The notes under the pieces were generated by a model. That model had not been told where the DNA came from. It worked only from the letters and a program-made list of their open reading frames with translations, and did not search any database. Position numbers and translations under genes: made by a program. Shown here piece after piece: positions 1 to 10,500 of a DNA stretch of 64,000 bases; within the stretch, counting starts at the first letter, position 1; every line of letters starts with the position of its first letter. Source of the stretch: Cupriavidus sp. (GTDB lineage: Bacteria > Pseudomonadota > Gammaproteobacteria > Burkholderiales > Burkholderiaceae); contig JAPSLP010000015.1 in NCBI GenBank assembly GCA_031180665.1, positions 49,187-113,186 of the forward strand. The letters run 5' to 3'.

Positions 1-1356
<1,356 letters not shown>

Positions 1357-1447
1357 CCCCGCCCGAGCCGCGCAGAGCCGGACGAACCGGACGGACCTAA
1401 CGAACCGGACATACCAACACCGAACCGCACCGACCACAGGAAACCCC

Positions 1448-1927
1448 ATGTTCTTCGCCAAGCCGCCCTCGCCCCTCGACGACCGGTCCGGTACGACCGG
1501 CTCCGCCGACGCCGCGCGCCGCCCGGTCAGCCGCACCACGCGTCGCCTGACGCTCGCGGTGGCGCTGTGCGGCCTGGCGCTGGCGGCCGCCTGCAGCTCG
1601 AAGCCCGCCACCCCGCCGCCGGGCAGCATCACCGACGACCGCGCGCTCGGCGACATCCTGGTCCGCTTTACGCCGCCGGCCGTCGACACCTCGCTGCAGG
1701 CCGGCGAACTGCTGGCGCAGGCCAAGGGACCGATCCGCTTCGTGGTCAAGCGGCCGATGTCCGGCGGCACCTGGCTGGTCACCGCGATTTCGCCGGCGCC
1801 CGAGGCCACCATCGAGCAGGCGGTCACCACGCTGCGCGCCCTGCCCCGGATCGAGGCGGCCGAGGCGGACCGCCGCCTGACGCCCAGCCGGCCCAAGCCG
1901 ACCGGGCGCGACATGCCGGCGAACTGA
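1448..1927 (+). CDS. Lipoprotein resembling a subtilase propeptide (I9-like)
   Basis: This 159-residue protein has an N-terminal stretch of about 30 residues, a hydrophobic segment (LTLAVALCGLALAAA) and a lipobox ending in AAC near residue 50, so it is probably an outer-membrane or periplasmic lipoprotein. The long region before the hydrophobic segment suggests the true start may be further in. From about residue 66 the mature part aligns by eye with the propeptide of the S8 protease encoded just downstream: DILVRF against NIIVRW, VVKRPMSGG against TVKRQMGGN, and LPRIEAAEADRRLTP against DPRVADAVPDRWLRP. Propeptides of this fold act as folding chaperones and inhibitors of their protease. A stand-alone copy could be an immunity or inhibitor protein, which is inference. 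The two genes are about 200 bases apart on the same strand. Confidence 0.75.
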   Translation: MFFAKPPSPLDDRSGTTGSADAARRPVSRTTRRLTLAVALCGLALAAACSSKPATPPPGSITDDRALGDILVRFTPPAVDTSLQAGELLAQAKGPIRFVVKRPMSGGTWLVTAISPAPEATIEQAVTTLRALPRIEAAEADRRLTPSRPKPTGRDMPAN

Positions 1928-2134
1928 TACGGGGCGATGGCAGGCCGTCAACCCGGTTCGAGATAGCGGACCGAGGAAGCGGATCGAGAGACAAACCGCC
2001 CGGAACGTCACGCAAATAGCGTGCGCTGTCGGACGACCGCCGATTGCCCCACTGCGTTCCGCTGACTATCTTTGAGCCACATTCCCGCGAGCGCCGGCCG
2101 CTGCACCCCGGCTTCGCCCCTCCCGGAGGTGTTC

Positions 2135-3814
2135 ATGCCGCGTTCGTTTCCGCCTGTCGCCCTGCGTCTCGTCCTGGCCGCCGCCGTATCGGCGGGAGCC
2201 ATCCTGCCCCCGTCTGCCGCGATGGCCGCGCAACATCCGGATGCCCGCCCGGCACCGGTCTATAGCGGCAACATCATCGTGCGCTGGAAGGACGCACCGG
2301 CCGGCACCGCGCTGATGCCGGCGGAGGCCGCCGCCGAACAGGTGCGCAAGGTGGCCGAGCAGACCGGCATCGGACTGACCGTCAAGCGGCAGATGGGCGG
2401 CAACCTGGCCCTGCTGGGCGTGCCGGCCGGCAAGGGGGCCGATCCCGAAGCGGTGGCCGCGCAACTGCGACAGGACCCGCGCGTGGCGGACGCGGTGCCG
2501 GACCGCTGGCTGCGGCCGCACGACACGGTGCCGAACGATCCCGAGTTCGCCGTCAACCAGCCCTATCTGGGCTCGCCCGCCGTCATCCCGGGCGCCGCCA
2601 ACCTGCCCGCCGCCTGGGATCGCTCACGCGGCAACGAAGGCCTGCTGATCGCCGTGATCGATACCGGTGTGCTGCCGCACCCGGACCTGGCCACACGGCT
2701 GGTGGCAGGCTACGACTTCATCGCCGATCCGCTGTACTCGCAAGACGGCGACGGCCGCGACAGCGACCCGACCGACGCCGGCGATTTCGTGCCGCAGGGC
2801 TTCGCCTGTCCCGGCATGCCGGCTGCGTCGAACCAGCGTCCCAGTACCTGGCATGGCACCCGCGTCGCCAGCGTGCTGGGCGCGGCGACCAACAACGGGC
2901 AGGACATCGCCGGGGTCGACTGGAGCGCCCGCATCCAGCCGCTGCGCGTCTCGGGCCGCTGCGGCGCGCTGCTGTCCGACACCGTCGACGCGATGCGCTG
3001 GGCCGGCGGCCTGCCGGTGCCCAACGTGCCGAACAACCCCACGCCGGCGCGGGTGGTCAATATCAGCCTCGGCGCGGGCACCTGCAGCAGCTTCGAACAG
3101 CAGGCCGTGGATGAGCTCGCCGCGCGCGGCGTCGTCGTGGTGGCGGCCGCCGGCAACAGCGCCGGCGCGGTGGAAGCGCCGGCCGACTGCCGTGGCGTGA
3201 TCGCGGTGACCGCCCATGTCAACGATGGCGAAAACGCCAGCTATGCCAACGTCGGCCCGCAGATCGCGATCAGCGCCCCGGGCGGTGGCTGTCCCAACAG
3301 CAAGGTGTCCGGCAACACCTGCCTGGTGCCGCCGTCGACGATCCGCACGCTGACCAACGATGGCCAGACCACGGCAGGCAACTACACGCTGGTGAACTCC
3401 CAGGGTACCAGCTTCGCCGCGCCGATGGTGTCGGGCGTCGCCTCGCTGATGCTGGCGGTCAACGGCAACCTGACCAGCGCCCAGGTGTCCGAACTGCTCA
3501 AGAGCAGCGCGCGTCCGCATCCGGCCAATACCTATTGCACGACCGGCAACAACGCCGGCGATTGCGGCGCCGGGCTGCTGGACGCAAACCGCGCACTGGC
3601 TTCGGCCGCGGGTGCACCGGTTCCGCCGGCGCCGCCCCCGGTCAACAACGGTGGCGGTGGCGGTGGCGGTGGCGGTGGCGGTGGCGGTGGCGACGATGGC
3701 GGTGGCGGTGCCGTCCCGCTGTGGAGCGGTGCCTCGCTGGCGCTGGCCGGTCTGCTCGCCCTGCTGCTGCCCGCCGGCCGTCGCCGTCAAGGGAAACTGA
3801 ATCGAGGGCGCTGA
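2135..3814 (+). CDS. Secreted S8 (subtilisin-family) serine protease with GlyGly-CTERM-like tail
   Basis: This is a 559-residue subtilase. The start at ATG 2135 is chosen because GGAGG lies just upstream and a Sec signal peptide follows (MPRSFPPVALRLVLAAA..., cleavage near AMAAQ). Residues of about 40-135 form the propeptide. The catalytic triad is visible as Asp176 (VIDTGVLPHPD), His240 (WHGTRVAS) and Ser426 (GTSFAAPMVSG). Several Cys residues suggest disulfides. After the catalytic domain comes a Pro-rich stretch, then 14 consecutive Gly (residues 506-519) and a second Gly run. A hydrophobic segment follows (LWSGASLALAGLLALLLPAG), then Arg-Arg-Arg. This Gly-run/transmembrane/Arg layout is that of GlyGly-CTERM sorting signals, which are cut by rhombosortase. 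A rhombosortase-like gene lies directly downstream on the other strand. Confidence 0.9.
   Translation: MPRSFPPVALRLVLAAAVSAGAILPPSAAMAAQHPDARPAPVYSGNIIVRWKDAPAGTALMPAEAAAEQVRKVAEQTGIGLTVKRQMGGNLALLGVPAGKGADPEAVAAQLRQDPRVADAVPDRWLRPHDTVPNDPEFAVNQPYLGSPAVIPGAANLPAAWDRSRGNEGLLIAVIDTGVLPHPDLATRLVAGYDFIADPLYSQDGDGRDSDPTDAGDFVPQGFACPGMPAASNQRPSTWHGTRVASVLGAATNNGQDIAGVDWSARIQPLRVSGRCGALLSDTVDAMRWAGGLPVPNVPNNPTPARVVNISLGAGTCSSFEQQAVDELAARGVVVVAAAGNSAGAVEAPADCRGVIAVTAHVNDGENASYANVGPQIAISAPGGGCPNSKVSGNTCLVPPSTIRTLTNDGQTTAGNYTLVNSQGTSFAAPMVSGVASLMLAVNGNLTSAQVSELLKSSARPHPANTYCTTGNNAGDCGAGLLDANRALASAAGAPVPPAPPPVNNGGGGGGGGGGGGGGDDGGGGAVPLWSGASLALAGLLALLLPAGRRRQGKLNRGR
3650..3691 (+). repeat. Hexanucleotide tandem repeat (GGTGGC)7 coding poly-Gly
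   Basis: Seven perfect copies of GGTGGC encode 14 glycines in the linker before the C-terminal membrane tail of the S8 protease. A further short GGCGGT run follows after an Asp-Asp interruption. Because the unit is six bases, slippage would change linker length without shifting the frame. Confidence 0.9.
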
Positions 3815-3830
3815 ATCGAAGACCGGCGCG

Positions 3831-4487
3831 CTAGCCCACCGCGGCGCGCCGCTGGCCCCACCACTGCTGCGCCAGCCACCAGGCGAAGCCGGCCACGGCG
3901 CCGGCCGCATGGGCGGCGCGCACCACGCCAAACCCCCAGGCCGCATCGAAGCGCACCGGCGCGAGCCACGACTGCTCCAGCCACAGCTTGATCAGCACGC
4001 CGGCGGCCAGCGCGACGCCGATCGCCCGCGACCAGCGGTCGGCGGCCAGCAGACGCAAGGCACCCCATACCGCCAGCCCATGCAGCGCGCCCGACAGCCC
4101 GCCATACCAGCGCACTGCCGGCTGCCATAGCAACGCGACCTGCACCGCGACGCCGCAGACCAGCAAGGCCAGCAGCATCTGCCGTGCGCCGGCGGCGCGG
4201 CCGGCCAGCAACAGCAGACCCGACGCCGCCAGCAGATTGCCCAGCCAGTGGCGTCCATCCAGATGGACCCACATCGCGGTCAGCAGCCGCCACCATTGGC
4301 GCTCGCCCCCGGGCAGCATCAGGGCATCGCGCAGATACAGGCCGTGCGCATGGAGCCATGGCACGAAGGTGAAGGCGGCCGACAGCGCACCGATCGCCGC
4401 CATCGCGACCAGGGCCGGCCGCGCGCGCCGCCATGCGAACGAGCGCGCCGTGGCCGGCACGGCGCCGCGGTCCTCTTCGGCGCCCAC
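3831..4487 (-). CDS. rrtA: Rhombosortase-like rhomboid-family intramembrane protease
   Basis: This 218-residue polytopic membrane protein belongs to the small rhomboid-like family known as rhombosortase, which removes GlyGly-CTERM tails from exported proteins. Family marks visible are WRLLTAMWVHLDGRHWLGNL in the second membrane region, the catalytic-Ser motif YGGLSGALHG, and a later His in AHAAGAVAGF as the second member of a Ser/His dyad. About six hydrophobic segments are present. The predicted start is GTG at 4487, seven bases below the glnE stop, so the two genes are probably co-transcribed. An AGGA about 11 bases upstream is the likely ribosome site. It is convergent with the S8 protease, whose C-terminus has the matching tail. 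An ordinary rhomboid is the alternative, but the short length and GLSG-x-LHG motif favour rhombosortase. Confidence 0.8.
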   Translation of the reverse strand: MGAEEDRGAVPATARSFAWRRARPALVAMAAIGALSAAFTFVPWLHAHGLYLRDALMLPGGERQWWRLLTAMWVHLDGRHWLGNLLAASGLLLLAGRAAGARQMLLALLVCGVAVQVALLWQPAVRWYGGLSGALHGLAVWGALRLLAADRWSRAIGVALAAGVLIKLWLEQSWLAPVRFDAAWGFGVVRAAHAAGAVAGFAWWLAQQWWGQRRAAVG

Positions 4488-4493
4488 CGCCGC

Positions 4494-7409
4494 TCAGTCC
4501 TGGCCGAACACGGCCTGCCATAGCGCCCGCACATCGCGCGCCTGGGCCTCGATGGTCGGCGGCGGCACGCGTGCCTGATCCTGGCCGTCGAGCCGCAGCT
4601 TGTGCTGGCGCGCGCGGAAGGTCCGATAGGCATCGCCGACCGACTCGGCCAGCGCCGCGTCGATCAGGCCGAGCTGCCCCGCCATCCGCAGCAGCGCGAT
4701 ATTGCCCGCGTTGCGCGTCAGCTCGGGATGGGCGCGGCTGTGCAGCAGCACCAGGTACTGCACGGTGAATTCGATGTCGACCATGCCGCCGCGGTCGTGC
4801 TTCAGGTCGAAGCGATCGCCGCGGTTCGGATGGCCCTCGGCCACCTTGTGCCGCATCGCCACGATCTCCTGGCGCAGCGTGTCGGCATCGCGCGGCTGGC
4901 ACAGGACCTCCTCGCGCAGCCGCTCGAAGCGCGCGCCCAGCTCGCGGTCGCCGGCGCAGAAGCGCGCGCGCGTCAACGCCTGATGCTCCCAGACCCAGGC
5001 GGTGTTGTCGCCCTGGCGCAGCTGATAGCGGCGGAACGAGTCGAAGCTGGTGACCAGCAGGCCAGCGGCGCCGTTCGGACGCAGCCGTGTGTCGACGTCG
5101 AACAGCATGCCCGCCGCGGTATGGCTGGTCAGCCAGGTGATCAGGCGCCGCGCATAGGCGGCGTAGATCTCCGCGGCGCCGTCGTCATCGTCGTCGTGCA
5201 GGAAGATGATGTCGAGGTCGGAGGCGTAGCCGAGCTCCTTGCCGCCCAGCCGGCCATAGGCGATCACCGCAAAGCGCGGCGTGTCGCGATGGCGCATCGG
5301 CAGTTGCTGCCAGACCGCGGTCAGCGTGACGTCCAGCATCGCGTCGGCCAGGTCGGACAGGCGGTCGGCGATCTGCTCGACCGTCAGCCTGCCGTGCAGG
5401 TCCTGCAGCAGCACGCGGAAGGTCTCGGCATGGTGCTCGCGGCGCAGGATGTCCATCTGCGCCTCGACCTGGCCGTGGGCGGCCAACAGGCGCTCGCCGA
5501 GCCGGGCGCGGAAGGCCTCCCAGTCCGGCACGCTGGCCAGCGCCTCGGCATCGAGCAGCTCGTCGAGCAGTTGCGGATGGCGCGTCAGATAGGTGGCGGC
5601 CCAGCGCGACGCGTGCAGGGTGTGGGCGACCCGCTCCATCGCCTGGGGATACTCGGACAGCAGCGACAGATACGAGGCGCGCCGGCTGATCGCATCGAAG
5701 AAGTCGAGAAAGCGCGCGATGGTGGCATCCGCATCGTCCTGCCGCCCCGCCAGCTCCAGCGCGCGGTTGACCAGCAGATCGAAGCGCGCGCGGCTCTGCT
5801 CGGACAGCGCGCGGTAGCGCGGCGAGGCCGCGGTGGCGCGCAGCCGCTCCAGCAGCCCGCCGCAGTCCGAATAGCCGGCCTGCGCCAGGCGCGCGCATGG
5901 CGCCTCCTCGTCCTCGCCATGCGCCAGCGCGGGCCACAGCGTCTCGGCAGGCGCCTGGCCCTGTTCCGGATCGGAGAAGGTGACCTCGAACTGCTGCGCC
6001 ACCGGCTCCTGCAGCTCGGCCAATCGCGCCTGCAGCGCGGGCCAGTCCGCGCAGCCCATCATGCGCGCCACCGCGGACTGTTCCTCCTCGCTGGTCGGCA
6101 GATGGTGGGTCTGCGCGTCGTCGCGATACTGCAGCCGGTGCTCCAGCTGGCGCAGGAAGCGGTAGGCATCGGAGAGCTGCAGCGCCTGCCCGGCCGGCAG
6201 CAGCCCGCGCTCGACCGCGATCGCGAGCACTTCCAGCGTCGGCCGTGCCCGCAGCGCCAAGTCCTGCCCGCCGCGGATCAGCTGGAACACCTGCGCCATG
6301 AATTCGATCTCGCGGATGCCGCCCCGCCCCAGCTTGATATCGGCCGAGCGCTGGTTGACGCCATGGCCGGCCAGGCCGCCGCTGCGCTTGGCGGCCTCGG
6401 CGCGGATCTGCGCATGCAGCGAGCGGATCGCGGCGATCACGCCGTAGTCCAGATAGCGGCGGAACACGAACGGCGTGGTCAGCCGCGCCAGCTGGTCGGC
6501 GGTGCGCTGCGCGTGCGGGGTGGCCAGCGACGACACCACGCGCCCCTTGATCCAGGCGTAGCGCTCCCATTCGCGGCCCTGCACCACCAGGTATTCCTCC
6601 AGCATGCCGAGGCTGCAGGCCAGCGGGCCGGCATCGCCATTGGGCCGCAGCCGCATGTCGACGCGGAACACATAGCCGTCGGCGGTGGTCTCGGCCAGCA
6701 CGCTGATCAGCCGCCGGCCCAGGCGCGAGAAATACTCGTGGTTCGACAGGCTGCGCTGGCCGCCCGCGGTGTCGCCATCCTCGTCGTAGAGAAAGATCAG
6801 GTCGATGTCGGACGAGACGTTCAGTTCGCGGCCGCCGAGCTTGCCCATGCCGACCACGATCAGCTCCTGCACCTCGCCGCTGTGCTCGCCGACGGCACGG
6901 CCGAAGGTCGGCGCCATGTCCTCGGTCAGCGTGGCCAGCGCATGCTGGATCGACAGCTCGGCCAGGTCGGTCATCGCGCCGGTGACCTCGGCCAGCGTGG
7001 CCAGTCCGCGCAGGTCGCGCTCGATGACGATGCACATCACCTCGGCGCGCAGCCGGCGCAGCGCCTGCCCGATCGCCTGCTCGGCATCGGCGGCGGGCTG
7101 CCGCAGCGCCGCCAGCCGCGCTTCCATCCACACCCGCGTCAGCGGCGCGGCGCTGGCCTGGGCGACCAGCGCCGGCAATTCGGGCCGGGCCTGCATGACC
7201 CGCCGCACGTACTGGGAGGCGGCCGCCGAGTACAATGCGTGTCCCCCGCAATCGGCGGGGTCGAGACCGGTCGCGGCGGTCAGTGCGAAGGCGCCGCTGG
7301 CCATGCTGCCCAGGCCGCCGGCCGCGGTTGCTGCATCGAGTGCAACGGCGGCGTCGGCAGCGTGCCGGCCGGCGCCTGCCTGGGAACTCGCGATATCTGG
7401 GGAAGTCAT
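4494..7409 (-). CDS. glnE: Bifunctional glutamine synthetase adenylyltransferase/deadenylase
   Basis: GlnE adds and removes AMP on glutamine synthetase in response to PII, setting its activity to nitrogen status. The protein is 971 residues from ATG 7409, which was chosen because a purine-rich AGGA precedes it. A 57-base longer frame starts at 7466 without a ribosome site. Two nucleotidyltransferase domains are visible. The N-terminal deadenylylating one has GKLGGRELNVSSDIDLIF near residues 186-208. The C-terminal adenylylating one has YGRLGGKELGYASDLDIIFL near 715-735. A helical linker lies between them. Length fits the family (about 950). The first 60 residues are Ala-rich and poorly conserved. 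It is divergent from yhdP and followed at once by the rhombosortase gene. Confidence 0.96.
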   Translation of the reverse strand: MTSPDIASSQAGAGRHAADAAVALDAATAAGGLGSMASGAFALTAATGLDPADCGGHALYSAAASQYVRRVMQARPELPALVAQASAAPLTRVWMEARLAALRQPAADAEQAIGQALRRLRAEVMCIVIERDLRGLATLAEVTGAMTDLAELSIQHALATLTEDMAPTFGRAVGEHSGEVQELIVVGMGKLGGRELNVSSDIDLIFLYDEDGDTAGGQRSLSNHEYFSRLGRRLISVLAETTADGYVFRVDMRLRPNGDAGPLACSLGMLEEYLVVQGREWERYAWIKGRVVSSLATPHAQRTADQLARLTTPFVFRRYLDYGVIAAIRSLHAQIRAEAAKRSGGLAGHGVNQRSADIKLGRGGIREIEFMAQVFQLIRGGQDLALRARPTLEVLAIAVERGLLPAGQALQLSDAYRFLRQLEHRLQYRDDAQTHHLPTSEEEQSAVARMMGCADWPALQARLAELQEPVAQQFEVTFSDPEQGQAPAETLWPALAHGEDEEAPCARLAQAGYSDCGGLLERLRATAASPRYRALSEQSRARFDLLVNRALELAGRQDDADATIARFLDFFDAISRRASYLSLLSEYPQAMERVAHTLHASRWAATYLTRHPQLLDELLDAEALASVPDWEAFRARLGERLLAAHGQVEAQMDILRREHHAETFRVLLQDLHGRLTVEQIADRLSDLADAMLDVTLTAVWQQLPMRHRDTPRFAVIAYGRLGGKELGYASDLDIIFLHDDDDDGAAEIYAAYARRLITWLTSHTAAGMLFDVDTRLRPNGAAGLLVTSFDSFRRYQLRQGDNTAWVWEHQALTRARFCAGDRELGARFERLREEVLCQPRDADTLRQEIVAMRHKVAEGHPNRGDRFDLKHDRGGMVDIEFTVQYLVLLHSRAHPELTRNAGNIALLRMAGQLGLIDAALAESVGDAYRTFRARQHKLRLDGQDQARVPPPTIEAQARDVRALWQAVFGQD

Positions 7410-7529
7410 TCCTGTCACTTGGATGGATCGCGGCAGAGTAACGCCGCGCGAGGAACCATGCGCCACCGGTAACGCCGCCCGGGCTGGCTTCGAATTGGAG
7501 AGCGGCTAGTATTGTCGGATAATCTGCGC

Positions 7530-10500
7530 ATGTCCAGCCGCGCCACCCCACCCGCCGAACGCCCCACACCGTCCAGCGGCGCGGCAACGACCCCAGGGTC
7601 CGCGGGGTCCGCCACCGGTGCCGCGGCGGCTCAAGGTGCCGGCCCCGCTTCCTCGTCCTCCCCTCCCTTCGGCAAGTCGCCTTCGACCTCGACCTCGGCC
7701 TGGTCTCGCCGGACCGGCCGGCTGATCGTCGGCCTGAAGGCCTCGCCGCGCGCCATCTGGCGCACCGTCGCGGCGGCGGTACGCCACCGCTGCTGGGGCT
7801 GGATCGCGCGCTGGCTGCTGCGCCTCGGCGTCGCGCTGGCGGCGGTTGCCGCGGTGCTGTTCCTGCTGATGCGTTTCGTGCTATGGCCCCAGGCCGCCGG
7901 CGCCCGCGCCTGGCTGGAGCAACGCGGCTCGGCGGCGCTGTCGGCCCGCCTGACCATCGCCGCGCTGGAGACCTCGTGGGACGGCTGGCATCCGGCCTTC
8001 CATGCGCGCGGCGTGCGCCTGGTCGACGACCGGCAGCGCGTGCTGCTGTCGGCGGACACGCTGCAGGGCGCACTGTCTTGGCAGTCGCTGAGCACGCTCG
8101 AACTGCGCTTCGCCCGCTTCGACGCCAACCACGCCGACGTGCTGGTGCACCGCTCCGCGCAGGGCCGGCTGGAGGTGGCGGGCATGCCGGTCCGCACGCA
8201 GGACCGCAGCGATGGCGACGATCATCGCTTCCTCGACTGGCTGCTGGCGCAGGGCTCCGTCACGCTGACCGGCGGCAAGGTGCGCTGGCTCGACGAGCAG
8301 CGCGGGCTGCCGGTGCTGGAGGTGGGCGACATCCTGCTGCGCTCGACCCGCAGCGGCGCCCGCCACGACTTGCGGCTGGAGGCGCGCTCGGCCGCGCTGG
8401 CCGCGCGTCCGCTGGTGATCACCGGCACCTTCCGCCATACCTATCTGCATGCGCAGGGAGACTGGCGCAACTGGCGCGGCCAGGCCAGCTGGGATATCGG
8501 CCAGCTGCAGCTGCCGGCGGTGCAGCGCTATCTGAGCCTGTTCGAGCAGGTCGACAGCGGCGTGCTGAGCAGCGACGGCACCATCGAATTCGCCAATGGC
8601 GAGATGCTGCGCAGCCAGGCGCGGCTGCGCGCCAACGCGGTCGATCTGCGCCTGGCCGGCGCGGCCGAGCCGTTGCGGCTGAACCAGTCGCAGGCCCTGC
8701 TGCTGCATCGGCGCGAAGGCGCCGACAACCAGCTGACCGTCGACACGTTGCTGTGGGAGCCCGCGGGCGCGCAGGCCCAGGCCAGCGGCGGCGCCTGGCG
8801 CGAGGGCATGCGCCGCGTCACGCTGCGCTGGGCGCGCGACGACAACGGCGCGCTGCGGCGGCTCGCGCTGAAGGCGCCGACGCTGGACCTCGACGCGCTG
8901 CGCGCGCTGTCGACCGCGATGCCGCTCGATACCGCGCTGGCCCGCCAGGTGCGTGCGCTGCGGCCCTCAGGCCGGCTCGACAACCTCGACGTCAACTGGA
9001 CGCGCGAGCGCGGCGGTCTGCTGCAGCGCCAGGGCGGGCCCGCCCGTTACCAGGTCCAGGGCACGCTGCGCAACGTGTCGGTGCGCGAACAGCCGGCCGA
9101 ACCGGCGTTCGACAAGGAGGGCCATGCGAACCTGGGTGTGCCGGGCTTCAGCGGCCTGTCCGGCAATTTCTCCTTCGACCAGCAGGGCGGCAGCGCGCGC
9201 TTCGAGGGCACCCAGGCCACGCTGACCTTCCCCGGCGTGTTCGAAGAGCCCCGCCTGCCCTTCGACGAACTCGCCGGTGCGTTCCAGTGGCGCCGCGAAG
9301 GCGGCAAGCTGGTGGTACGCACCGACGGCATCCGCTTCGCCAACGCCGATACGGCCGGCACCGTGCGCGGCAGCTGGCGCGAAGGCGGCGACGGCCACGC
9401 CGGCATTGCGGAGCTGGACGGCGAGCTCGCCCGCGCACAGATCGCCCGCGTGCCGCGCTACCTGCCGCTGCACGTGCCGGCCAGCACCCGCCACTATCTG
9501 GCCGGCGCCCTGGCCGGCGGCCAATCCGAGGCGGTCCGCTTCCAGGTCAAAGGCGATCTTGCCCACTTCCCCTTCCATGGCGATGCCGCCCGGCATGGCG
9601 ACTTCCGCGTCGACGTGCCGCTGCGGCAGGCGTCCTACCAGATCGATCCGCACGGCCCGGACGGCAAGCCGCTATGGCCGCTGTTCACCGAAATCCACGG
9701 CAGCCTGCAGTTCGAGCGCGGCGCGATGGCGCTGAGCGTCGAGCGCGCCTCGGTGCAGGGCCTCGCCGGCGTGGCGCTGCGCGACATCAAGGGCCGCATC
9801 GACGAGCTCGACCACCGCGGACGGCTGACGCTGGACGGCAGCGCCAGCGGCCCGATGCAGGGCTTCCTGCGCTATATCGCCAGCAGCCCGGTGCGCGACT
9901 GGACCGGCAACTTCACCGGCGAGGCGCGCGGCCAGGGCAATGGCGAACTGCGGCTCAAGCTCGACCTGCCGCTGGCCGATGCCACCCGCAGCAAGGTCGA
10001 GGGCCAGTACCGCCTGAGCGGCAACGACGTGGTGCTCGCGCCGGGCCTGCCGATGCTGGGCGGCGCCACCGGCACGGTGGCCTTCAACGAGCACGGCTTC
10101 CAGCTCGACGCCGTGCGGGCGCGCCTGCTCGGCGGCGAGGTGCGCGCCAGCGGCGGCACGCAGCCCGACGGCACGGTGCGCGTGACCGCCGCCGGCAGCG
10201 CCAACTCGCGCGGCATCGCCGAGGCGCTGTCCGGCGCCGGGCTGACGCCGCTGGCGCGCCGCTTCGAGGGCAACGCCGGCTACCAGGCCGTGATCGGCGT
10301 GCGCGAGCGCCAGCCGGTGATCTCGTTTACCGCCGACCTCGCCGGCATGGCGGTCGACCTGCCGGCGCCGCTGGCCAAGCCGGCCGGGCAGCCCGCGCCG
10401 CTGCGCGTCGAACTGCGGCCGGTGCCCGGACGGGCGGGTCATGAAGAACTCGAACTGCAATACGGCGCGACGCTCAACGCGCGCTATCTGCTGCGCCGTG

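Noticed and set aside
4602..7472. 956-codon open frame on the plus strand opposite glnE
   Set aside because: High G+C keeps the antisense frame open; the glnE frame has clear family motifs and the antisense product is Arg/Gln/His-rich without any domain.
5185..8073. 962-codon open frame on the minus strand across glnE and yhdP starts
   Set aside because: Overlaps two well-supported genes in another frame and encodes Arg/Gly/Ala-rich low-complexity sequence.
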